A DNA stretch of 6,280 nt, from contig JADGAO010000195.1 of the NCBI GenBank assembly GCA_015231995.1, forward strand, positions 1 through 6,280, read 5' to 3'. The notes under the pieces were generated by a model. It had not been told where the DNA came from and searched no databases. It saw nothing but the letters and a program-made list of their open reading frames with translations. Of the stretch, positions 1 through 5,051 are shown piece after piece. The DNA is from Nitrospinota bacterium (GTDB lineage: Bacteria; Nitrospinota_A; UBA7883; JACRLM01). How positions within the stretch are numbered: position 1 is the first letter of the stretch; every line of letters begins with the position of its first letter. The position numbers were made by a program, and so were the translations under genes.

Positions 1-54
1 AACCGCTTCCAACAGAACGCCTATAGCGAAGAGGGCCACAATGCGGTGTTTCAT
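1..54 (-). CDS. N-terminus of an unidentified exported or membrane protein (cut by window edge)
   Basis: Reading the minus strand from the ATG at 54-52 gives 18 codons, MKHRIVALFAIGVLLEAV, before the window ends. A short basic start (K2, H3, R4) followed by a hydrophobic run is what a signal peptide or first membrane helix looks like. A Shine-Dalgarno GGAG lies 8 nt upstream (63-66), and a good sigma70-type promoter sits just beyond it (85-113). Together these make a real gene start likely despite the short length. The family cannot be identified from 18 residues. The gene is divergent from the sugar transferase and is probably transcribed alone or as the first gene of a leftward unit. Confidence 0.6.
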   Translation of the reverse strand, partial: MKHRIVALFAIGVLLEAV

Positions 55-62
55 CAAACGCG

Positions 63-66
63 CTCC
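63..66 (-). promoter_or_regulatory. Shine-Dalgarno site of the left-edge gene
   Basis: The minus strand reads GGAG here, followed by 8 nt and then the ATG at 54-52. This spacing is close to ideal and is the main reason for choosing that start. Confidence 0.6.
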
Positions 67-84
67 ATTCGAAATGTAAAGACG

Positions 85-113
85 ATTATAACGTCCGCAA
101 GGCTAAGAGGCAA
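85..113 (-). promoter_or_regulatory. Predicted sigma70-type promoter for the left-edge gene
   Basis: On the minus strand a -35-like TTGCCT (113-108; 4 of 6 consensus bases) is separated by exactly 17 nt from a perfect -10 TATAAT (90-85). Transcription would start near position 78, giving a 5' leader of about 24 nt that contains the GGAG ribosome binding site. The arrangement fits the downstream ATG at 54. No extended -10 TG is present. This is a prediction from consensus and spacing only. Confidence 0.55.
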
Positions 114-144
114 AGTTTGATAGCCTTCTATTTTAGGCCTCATG

Positions 145-177
145 TTGTAGGGGCGACCCACCGGGTCGCCCCTACAA
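145..177. repeat. Perfect 15-bp inverted repeat, GTAGGGGCG family palindrome
   Basis: Arms 145-159 (TTGTAGGGGCGACCC) and 163-177 are exact reverse complements around a 3-nt loop (ACC). The element lies in the divergent spacer, upstream of both promoter regions, and has no T-run characteristic of an intrinsic terminator on either side. Its ends (TGTAGGGGCG / CGCCCCTACA) match the ends of the element at 902-960. This points to a dispersed palindromic repeat (REP/MITE-like) rather than an operator unique to this locus. Confidence 0.8.
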
Positions 178-300
178 AATCTTCTGCAGTCTTCTCTTAT
201 CAGGGAATCAAGATGAAGCGTGACGAAAGTGAAGAAACTGATAAATTGCGATAACATGAGCCGTCACGCTTACGCTTTCAACCATGACGCAGAATGTTTT

Positions 301-306
301 GGAGAG
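301..306 (+). promoter_or_regulatory. Shine-Dalgarno site that favours the start at 318
   Basis: GGAGAG ends 11 nt before the ATG at 318, a slightly long but workable spacing. The alternative ATG at 294 lies upstream of this site and has no purine-rich sequence of its own. Confidence 0.5.
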
Positions 307-317
307 ATCGCCGCCCC

Positions 318-896
318 ATGCAGGGATATCAAATCGCTAAAAGAGTTTTCGACGTAGTCGTCACGCTTGCGGTTGCGCCTGTCGCGCTTGTCGTGATGGG
401 GGCGGTGGCTGTGGCGGTTAAGTTTACGTCACCGGGGCCTGCGTTGATCATGTCAAAACGGGTGGGGCGCGGCAGGGCCTGTTTCTGGATGCTCAAAGTC
501 CGCACGATGCGAGTGGACACGCCACAAGTGGCCACTCATCTGCTCGCCGATCCGGCCCAATACCTGACCCCGATCGGCGGTTTCCTCAGGAAAACCAGCC
601 TCGACGAACTGCCGCAGTTGTGGAACATACTCAAAGGCGACATGAGTTTCGTCGGGCCGCGCCCCGCTTTGTTCAACCAGGACGATCTGGTCGCGCTCCG
701 CGAGAAATACGGGATTAACGACATGACGCCCGGACTGACCGGCTGGGCGCAGGTCACCGGCAGGGACGAGCTTGCGATACCCGAAAAAGTGACACGGGAG
801 GTTTATTACAAGGAACGCCAATCGTTCTGGTTCGACTTGCGTATCATCTGGATGACCGTCGTGAAGGTGGCGAAAAAAGAGGGAGTGAGGCACTGA
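318..896 (+). CDS. Polyprenyl-phosphate sugar-1-phosphate transferase (bacterial sugar transferase family, PglC/WcaJ C-terminal type)
   Basis: A 192-residue monotopic phosphoglycosyl transferase. Such enzymes transfer a sugar-1-phosphate from a UDP-sugar to undecaprenyl phosphate on the inner face of the cytoplasmic membrane, the first committed step of O-antigen, capsule or exopolysaccharide repeat-unit assembly. From the ATG at 318 the start reads MQGYQIAKRVFD, matching the usual KRxFD opening. A re-entrant membrane helix follows (about 13-34), then SPGP (38-41), KVRTM (60-64), the catalytic Asp-Glu dyad in SLDELPQL (D96, E97), KGDMSFVGPRP (106-116) and PGLTGWAQVTGRDEL (138-152). Length matches the small PglC-like class, which lacks the extra N-terminal membrane domain of WbaP. 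An in-frame ATG at 294 would add eight residues, but GGAGAG at 301-306 favours 318. All key motifs are intact, so it should be active. The sugar cannot be assigned. It is convergent with the glycan operon and flanked on both sides by palindromic repeats. Confidence 0.93.
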   Translation: MQGYQIAKRVFDVVVTLAVAPVALVVMGAVAVAVKFTSPGPALIMSKRVGRGRACFWMLKVRTMRVDTPQVATHLLADPAQYLTPIGGFLRKTSLDELPQLWNILKGDMSFVGPRPALFNQDDLVALREKYGINDMTPGLTGWAQVTGRDELAIPEKVTREVYYKERQSFWFDLRIIWMTVVKVAKKEGVRH

Positions 897-901
897 ATTC
901 T

Positions 902-960
902 GTAGGGGCGCGTCGCGACGCGCCCATCTTAAGGAAGGGCGGTTCTCGAACCGTCCCTAC
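902..960. repeat. Composite palindromic repeat with GTAGGG ... CCCTAC ends
   Basis: GTAGGG at 902-907 is the reverse complement of CCCTAC at 955-960. Inside lie two hairpins: the perfect 20-bp palindrome at 906-925, and arms 937-945 / 948-956 (nine pairs, one of them G-T). The left end repeats the TGTAGGGGCG found at 146-155, so this appears to be a second, more complex member of the same repeat family. It contains no open reading frame of note. Confidence 0.65.
906..925. terminator. GC-rich palindrome, possible terminator for the sugar transferase
   Basis: A perfect 20-bp palindrome (GGGCGCGTCG plus its reverse complement) starts 9 nt after the stop codon at 894-896. As RNA it could form a stem of about eight G-C-rich pairs with a 4-nt loop. 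The following sequence, ATCTT, is only weakly T-rich, so this is not a textbook intrinsic terminator. Being symmetric, it could act on transcripts from either direction. Confidence 0.4.
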
Positions 961-985
961 CGGAGGAAAGTATCGCGTTCGCAAT

Positions 986-1097
986 TTGTCATTCTGGGGT
1001 GAAGCGTTGTCATTCTGAGCAACGCGAAGAATCTATCAAAAAGAATATTTCGTTATACTTTGATCCTTCGGTCGCAGGGCCTCCCTCAGGACGACAA
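986..1097. repeat. Degenerate inverted repeat with TTGTCATTCTGAG ends (MITE-like)
   Basis: TTGTCATTCTGAG at 1007-1019 pairs with the complement of 1085-1097 at 11 of 13 positions, plus one G-T. Further in, GAAGAATC (1026-1033) pairs with GATCCTTC (1062-1069) at 7 of 8. An extra direct copy of the first 11 bases, TTGTCATTCTG, lies at 986-996, 21 nt upstream. A small hairpin (GCGTTG 1004-1009 / CAACGC 1020-1025) sits at the left end. Motifs of the type TCATTCTGAGC..GCGAAGAATC are, to my knowledge, common dispersed intergenic repeats in environmental bacteria. No transposase is encoded here. Confidence 0.6.
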
Positions 1098-1108
1098 AAC
1101 ATGAAAAA

Positions 1109-2299
1109 TCAGGCTCCGATTGGCGCGGTCTGGCTCCTCTTTTCTGCGGCGAGGCTGGCGGCCACGAAAAAATAGATGAGCATCTGCATTACCGCCGCGC
1201 CGAAGTTATACTCGAACATCCCGGCCACCAAAAACGCGGCGATCGTTGACATGCCCATCGCGGCGGCGGCGCGAATATGTCCCGCGCCCATCCTTCGCCA
1301 CGCCGAAACCGTTTTCCACAAAGCCACCGCCCATATTGACAGCCACGCCAAAAGTCCCGCTCCGCCCCGCTCCGCCGCGATCTCAATGACGTTGTTATGC
1401 AGATGCGAAATGTTAGGCTCTTTCACATCCGGGTGGCGGTATTTGGGATAGACCAGCGGGAAAGAGTTCTGCCCCACGCCGAAAAACGGGTGATCCCGCG
1501 CAATGCGGATACCGGCCGACCATAGGTACAACCGCTCTTTATTAGTTTCGTTTTGCGTGTTGGCGACGCTCAAAACCCTCTCCTGGATATGCGAAGGGGC
1601 AAGAGCTATCGCTATCGCCGCGACTATCGGGGCAGAGGCGCCAGCCCAGGGGCTTCGCAAAGCCAACAGCAGGAAAGCGCCCACAAACAATCCAACCATC
1701 GCGTTCCTTGTCAACGAGACGGCGATCGCCGCCGTCATCAATGCCGTCGCCGCATAAAGCCATCCGGCCGATTTCCCCTGCCGTCCGAACAGGGCCACGG
1801 CCAGAGCAGACACCGCGCCCAGCATCAGCAATCCGGCGAAGGTCATGTAGATGCTTTGGAACCCGGATATGCGGTTGTTGATCTCTACTCCCCTTACGAC
1901 AGCCTGTCCCAGGCCGTGAACGGCGGCTACCGCGCCACCGCCCACGGCGACCTTGACGGCGGTAATGATCCGTTCCGGGTGGCGCGACAGATAGTCGTAG
2001 GCGGCGAAGAAGATGAAAAAGTGGAAAAGGTCTTTGGAATCCCGGACGGATTCCATTACGTCATACGAAGCGAGGGCGGAAACTGCGGACATGACGGCGA
2101 ACAGCGCTATCGGCCATTTTAACGCCGAAAAATCAGGTTTCTGCCCGGATGAGAACCATCTTCCCATCCAGCATATCACCAGCCCGGCGGCGGCCATCTG
2201 AGCCGCAGAGATGGAGACGAAATCGGTCGCGGCGAAAATGAGAAGGAAGACCCATCCGGCCCTGTCCCATTTCTCCGGCGAGCCCAGGCGAGAGGTCAT
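1109..2299 (-). CDS. O-antigen ligase / polymerase family membrane protein (WaaL/Wzy-like)
   Basis: A 396-residue polytopic inner-membrane protein with roughly 10-12 hydrophobic segments. The family either ligates undecaprenyl-linked glycan onto lipid A-core (WaaL) or polymerises repeat units (Wzy) on the periplasmic face. The diagnostic region is present: SLTRNAMVG (195-203, with R198 where WaaL has an essential Arg). It is followed by the large periplasmic loop with ERLYLWSAGIRIARDHP (255-271), GVGQNSF (274-280) and HLHNNVIEIAAERGGAG (299-315). H301 is a plausible counterpart of the WaaL catalytic His. The start at 2299 is chosen because it forms an ATGA overlap with the stop of the upstream lipoprotein gene. 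A longer frame reaching 2425 would add 42 Arg/Gly-rich residues unlike any membrane N-terminus and translated from the lipoprotein's antisense-free coding sequence. It is the last gene of the operon. Ligase and polymerase cannot be separated from sequence alone. Confidence 0.9.
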   Translation of the reverse strand: MTSRLGSPEKWDRAGWVFLLIFAATDFVSISAAQMAAAGLVICWMGRWFSSGQKPDFSALKWPIALFAVMSAVSALASYDVMESVRDSKDLFHFFIFFAAYDYLSRHPERIITAVKVAVGGGAVAAVHGLGQAVVRGVEINNRISGFQSIYMTFAGLLMLGAVSALAVALFGRQGKSAGWLYAATALMTAAIAVSLTRNAMVGLFVGAFLLLALRSPWAGASAPIVAAIAIALAPSHIQERVLSVANTQNETNKERLYLWSAGIRIARDHPFFGVGQNSFPLVYPKYRHPDVKEPNISHLHNNVIEIAAERGGAGLLAWLSIWAVALWKTVSAWRRMGAGHIRAAAAMGMSTIAAFLVAGMFEYNFGAAVMQMLIYFFVAASLAAEKRSQTAPIGA

Positions 2300-3285
2300 C
2301 GCGTCTTCAGGTGCGTGTACAGCGTTGACTCGTAGCGCAGGCCGTTGTAGTAGGCGATCAGCCCGTAGGACTCCGCGGGGTTGACCTCCTCGTCCCGCCC
2401 CTCCCCCTGCACATAGCAATACCAATAAATACGCTCCGGGTTGACGGCCTTGTCAATGTACGGCATGTTCAAATCGAAGTAGGATTTCTGCGCGCTTTGC
2501 CCGCTCTTCCCTGTCTCGGTGATCCACACGGGCATACCCGCGTCCCTAACCGTCGGGCCGCCGATGGAGCTGATTTCTATCTCCATGTCAGAATAGTAGT
2601 GAATGTTCAACACGTCCGCATGCCGCGAAAGGCCGAGGTCAACGAGTCTTTGGAGCCACTCCCATTTGGTTATCCCGTCGCTCGTGGCGTTGGCTGTGGC
2701 GGCGGAGACGATTTTGGCGGAAGGATCCGTGGCGCGTATAGCGGCGGAGACCTTTTGCAACAGGTCGAAATAATCATCCGCGCTTCCGTTGAGAACGTTA
2801 AACTTAAACTCGTCCGGTTCGTTCCAAACCTCCCAACTCTTGATCCGGCCCTTGTAACGGCTCACGACCGGTATGACATAGTCGTTGATGAACACCGTTT
2901 TCCAGTTCGCGTCTCCCTCGAGCCAGTTGGGGACGTATCCGAGTATCGGCAGTACGTCGAGGCCGGCCGCTTCTGCGGCGTTTACGATCCCGTCGAACCT
3001 TGCAAAGCTCGGCTGTGCTCCGTTGGAGGACATGTAGGATGTGTCGAACCAGAATGTAGCCCTTATATAATTAACCTTGAGCGACTTTATGTCAGACATC
3101 TGGGCCGCCAGGCTACCGGCGGTCCTGTTGCCGGGAAACATAGTCAATCCCATTTTTTCGTAGGGAGGCCGTGGTGTGCCGCTGATGGCCGTCTGGAGGG
3201 CTATCTCCTCCGCGCAGGACGCAACCAAAGCCAGCGCCGCAACGGCCAGCGACAACTGCCCAAAAATGGACGCCGCTCTTTTCAT
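2296..3285 (-). CDS. Glycoside hydrolase lipoprotein, clan GH-A TIM barrel (GH39/PslG-like)
   Basis: A 329-residue secreted lipoprotein. Residues 1-24 form a type II signal peptide: basic start MKR, hydrophobic core, and lipobox VASC with lipidated C24. The +2 residue is Ala, so by the E. coli rule it would go to the outer membrane. The rest looks like one TIM barrel of clan GH-A: IRATFWFD (74-81), VLPILGYVPNW (111-121), WEVWNEPDE (151-159) with E156 as acid/base, NIHYYSD (227-233), and VWITETGKSG (253-262) with E257 as nucleophile. Both catalytic glutamates are present, so it should be active, retaining mechanism expected. The closest functional analogue I can suggest is PslG, a periplasmic endoglycosidase tied to Psl exopolysaccharide; the substrate here is unknown. 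It has its own strong GGAGG and overlaps both neighbours by 4 nt (ATGA), linking it to lipid-glycan flipping and ligation. Family number (GH39, GH5 or other) is uncertain. Confidence 0.87.
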   Translation of the reverse strand: MKRAASIFGQLSLAVAALALVASCAEEIALQTAISGTPRPPYEKMGLTMFPGNRTAGSLAAQMSDIKSLKVNYIRATFWFDTSYMSSNGAQPSFARFDGIVNAAEAAGLDVLPILGYVPNWLEGDANWKTVFINDYVIPVVSRYKGRIKSWEVWNEPDEFKFNVLNGSADDYFDLLQKVSAAIRATDPSAKIVSAATANATSDGITKWEWLQRLVDLGLSRHADVLNIHYYSDMEIEISSIGGPTVRDAGMPVWITETGKSGQSAQKSYFDLNMPYIDKAVNPERIYWYCYVQGEGRDEEVNPAESYGLIAYYNGLRYESTLYTHLKTR

Positions 3286-5051
3286 TCAACCTCCATTTGG
3301 GATAACGCCGCGCCGCCCTGCGCCGGGGTTTCCCCTGCGAATTGCGATTCGAAAAGGCGCCTGTATAGCCCCCCTGCCGCCATAAGCTCCTCGTGCGAAC
3401 CGGCCTGCGCGATAGAGCCTTTGTTCAACACGATGATGCGGTCGGCGTTTATTATCGTCGAGAGCCTGTGGGCGATAACGAACGTCGTCCTTCCGGTGAG
3501 AAGATTCGTCAAGGCCTTCTGCACCATCTTCTCCGATTCCGAATCGAGCGCCGACGTGGCCTCGTCGAGAATCATTATCGCCGGGTTTTTCATAATGGCG
3601 CGCGCGATTGATATGCGCTGGCGCTGGCCGCCGGAGAGCTTGGCCCCCCGCTCGCCTATCACTGTGTCGTATCCATTGGGCATCTCGACGATGAACTCAT
3701 GGGCGTATGCCGCCTTTGCCGCAGAGACCACCTGTTCGAAGTCCGCGTCGTTTCTGCCGTAAGCTATGTTGTTCCTGACCGTGTCGTGGAAAAGGAACAC
3801 GTCCTGCGTCACGATGCCGATCTGGGCGCGAAGCGACTTGACCGTCACGTCCCGCGTGTCCACCCCGTCAATAAGCACAGCCCCCCGCGTTGCGTCCAGA
3901 AAACGCGGGATAAGGTTGACCAACGTGGTCTTCCCCGCGCCCGACGGCCCGACAAGCGCGATAACCTCCCCTTTTTTCACGGAGAGGTTTATCCCGGACA
4001 GCGCGTTCTTTCCCTGATCGTAGGCGAAACCCACGTCTATGAACTCGACGCTTCTCTTTAATGGCGATATCTCCACTGCGTCCGGTTTTTCCGTGATGGA
4101 CGGCGGGGTGTCCATCAACTCGAATATGCGCCGCGCCGCCGCCATCGCGTGTTGTATCTTGTTATTGACGCGGGAGAGCTTGGATATGGGGGCGTAGAGC
4201 ATGAATAGCGCGGTGAGAAACGAGAAGAAGGCGCCGACGGTGGTCTCCCCGCTCATCACCATGCTACCGCCGTAATAGATGATGCCCGCGATGCCGAACG
4301 CGCCCAGAAACTCCAGCAATGGGCTGGAAAGCTCGTTTATCACTATGGTGCGCCGCACCGTCTCGAAGTATTCCTGATTACCCTTCTTGAACCTGTCTAT
4401 CTCGTAATCTTCCATCCCGAACGCCTGCACCACGCGGATACCGGAACACGTCTCGTGAAGCATGGCGGTCATGTCGGCCATACGCTCCTGCGACTCTTTG
4501 GCGACGACTCGAAGGGATCGTCCCAGCCTCTGGATAAGCCCGCCGGAGAGGGGGATGACGAGAATGGCGACCAGGGCCATCTTCCAGTCCCTGTACAACA
4601 CCACTCCAAGCAGGGCGATCATCGTGAGCGATTCGCGGATAAAGTCGTAGACGACGATGGAGACAGCGTCCTGCACAACCGTAACATCGTTGGTGACGCG
4701 GGACATGATCTGCCCCGTCTGGCGGGTCTGGTAGAACCCGACCGACAGGCGCTGAAGTTTGGCGAAAAGCTCGTTTCGTATGTCCCGCACGGCCAGCTGA
4801 CCGATGGCCTGCATGATGGACGAGGCGAAGTACCTGCCAATTCCGCGCACAAGGTAAATCACCACAACGCCTAGCGGCAAAAGGGCCAGCGAGCTTTGAT
4901 CCTTGCTCATGAAAATGTTGTCGAGTATCGGCTCGATGATTAGCGCGGCGGCGCCTGCAGTGGCCGAGACCGCCACCATGAACAGCGAGGCGACGGCAAA
5001 CCTTACGCCGTAAGGCTTAAGGTAGGAGAGCAGGCGTAGATATAGCTCCAT
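3282..5051 (-). CDS. msbA: MsbA-like lipid/LPS-exporting ABC transporter (fused permease and ATPase)
   Basis: A 589-residue half-transporter, the usual length for MsbA, which works as a homodimer to flip lipid A-core or another lipid-linked glycan across the inner membrane using ATP. The permease domain spans about 1-310 with six predicted helices (near 17-40, 57-77, 133-153, 157-177, 247-265, 272-290). The nucleotide-binding domain (about 335-570) is complete: Walker A GPSGAGKTT (368-376), Q-loop Q416, signature LSGGQ (472-476), Walker B IMILDE (492-497), D-loop SALD (500-503) and H-loop H528. The start at 5051 shares one base with the upstream stop (TGATG), which implies translational coupling; the ribosome site is weak. 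Context with a heptosyltransferase-like gene and an O-antigen ligase-like gene supports an LPS or lipid-linked glycan substrate over a drug. The close families of lipid-linked oligosaccharide flippases (PglK type) remain possible. Confidence 0.9.
   Translation of the reverse strand: MELYLRLLSYLKPYGVRFAVASLFMVAVSATAGAAALIIEPILDNIFMSKDQSSLALLPLGVVVIYLVRGIGRYFASSIMQAIGQLAVRDIRNELFAKLQRLSVGFYQTRQTGQIMSRVTNDVTVVQDAVSIVVYDFIRESLTMIALLGVVLYRDWKMALVAILVIPLSGGLIQRLGRSLRVVAKESQERMADMTAMLHETCSGIRVVQAFGMEDYEIDRFKKGNQEYFETVRRTIVINELSSPLLEFLGAFGIAGIIYYGGSMVMSGETTVGAFFSFLTALFMLYAPISKLSRVNNKIQHAMAAARRIFELMDTPPSITEKPDAVEISPLKRSVEFIDVGFAYDQGKNALSGINLSVKKGEVIALVGPSGAGKTTLVNLIPRFLDATRGAVLIDGVDTRDVTVKSLRAQIGIVTQDVFLFHDTVRNNIAYGRNDADFEQVVSAAKAAYAHEFIVEMPNGYDTVIGERGAKLSGGQRQRISIARAIMKNPAIMILDEATSALDSESEKMVQKALTNLLTGRTTFVIAHRLSTIINADRIIVLNKGSIAQAGSHEELMAAGGLYRRLFESQFAGETPAQGGAALSQMEVE
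3290..3294 (-). promoter_or_regulatory. Shine-Dalgarno site for the lipoprotein gene, inside the ABC transporter 3' end
   Basis: The last codons of the transporter (ATG GAG GTT GAA TGA) contain GGAGG followed by 4 nt and the lipoprotein ATG, which itself overlaps the TGA. The final Met-Glu-Val-Glu of the transporter thus doubles as the ribosome binding site. It is the strongest such site in the operon, so this gene may be translated better than its neighbours. Confidence 0.65.

Larger units (their letters stand above)
55..317. other. Divergent intergenic region
   Basis: This stretch separates the left-edge gene from the sugar transferase. It holds the leftward promoter, the 33-bp palindrome, and a 10-bp inverted repeat (AAGCGTGACG at 216-225, complement at 262-271) with a 36-nt loop. 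No convincing -35/-10 pair for the rightward gene was found. The minus-strand reading frame across 54-257 is judged spurious because its middle is translated from the palindrome and it overlaps the leftward promoter. Confidence 0.6.
897..1108. other. Convergent intergenic region made almost wholly of repeats
   Basis: This 212-bp spacer lies between the 3' ends of the sugar transferase and of the four-gene operon. It contains the two repeat elements described separately and no credible coding sequence. Both converging transcripts would fold into several hairpins here, which probably serves termination or mRNA 3'-end protection. The minus-strand operon has no classic hairpin plus T-tract immediately after its stop; only a short T-run (1104-1108) follows the stop at 1109-1111. 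Confidence 0.6.

Noticed and set aside
145..177. Intrinsic terminator
   Set aside because: The stem is strong, but it lies between divergent genes and upstream of both, with no T-tract, so a dispersed repeat is more likely.
54..257. A 67-codon minus-strand frame ending in a TGATG overlap with the left-edge gene
   Set aside because: Its middle (GDPVGRPYN) is translated from the 145-177 palindrome, it covers the predicted promoter of the next gene, and it has no ribosome site I could see.
294..317. Upstream ATG of the sugar transferase
   Set aside because: It lacks a ribosome site and adds residues not typical of the family. It is still possible, so the true start is 318 with moderate confidence only.
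897..1108. CRISPR array or small RNA gene in the repeat-rich convergent spacer
   Set aside because: The repeats are palindromes and one inverted pair, not regularly spaced direct repeats with unique spacers. No promoter or known RNA fold was recognised.
1553..2122. A 189-codon plus-strand frame opposite the O-antigen ligase-like gene
   Set aside because: Composition is dominated by Arg, Gln, Gly and Ser with no hydrophobic core, and it is antisense to a clear membrane protein gene.
2300..2425. An N-terminal extension of the O-antigen ligase-like gene by 42 residues
   Set aside because: The extension lies wholly inside the lipoprotein gene in another frame, is Arg/Gly/Ala-rich, and the internal ATG at 2299 gives the standard ATGA coupling.
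2497..3762. A 421-codon open frame on the plus strand opposite the lipoprotein and ABC transporter genes
   Set aside because: It is antisense to two genes with complete catalytic motifs, has no recognisable domain, and is Arg/Gly/Val-rich as expected from the complement of GC-rich codons.
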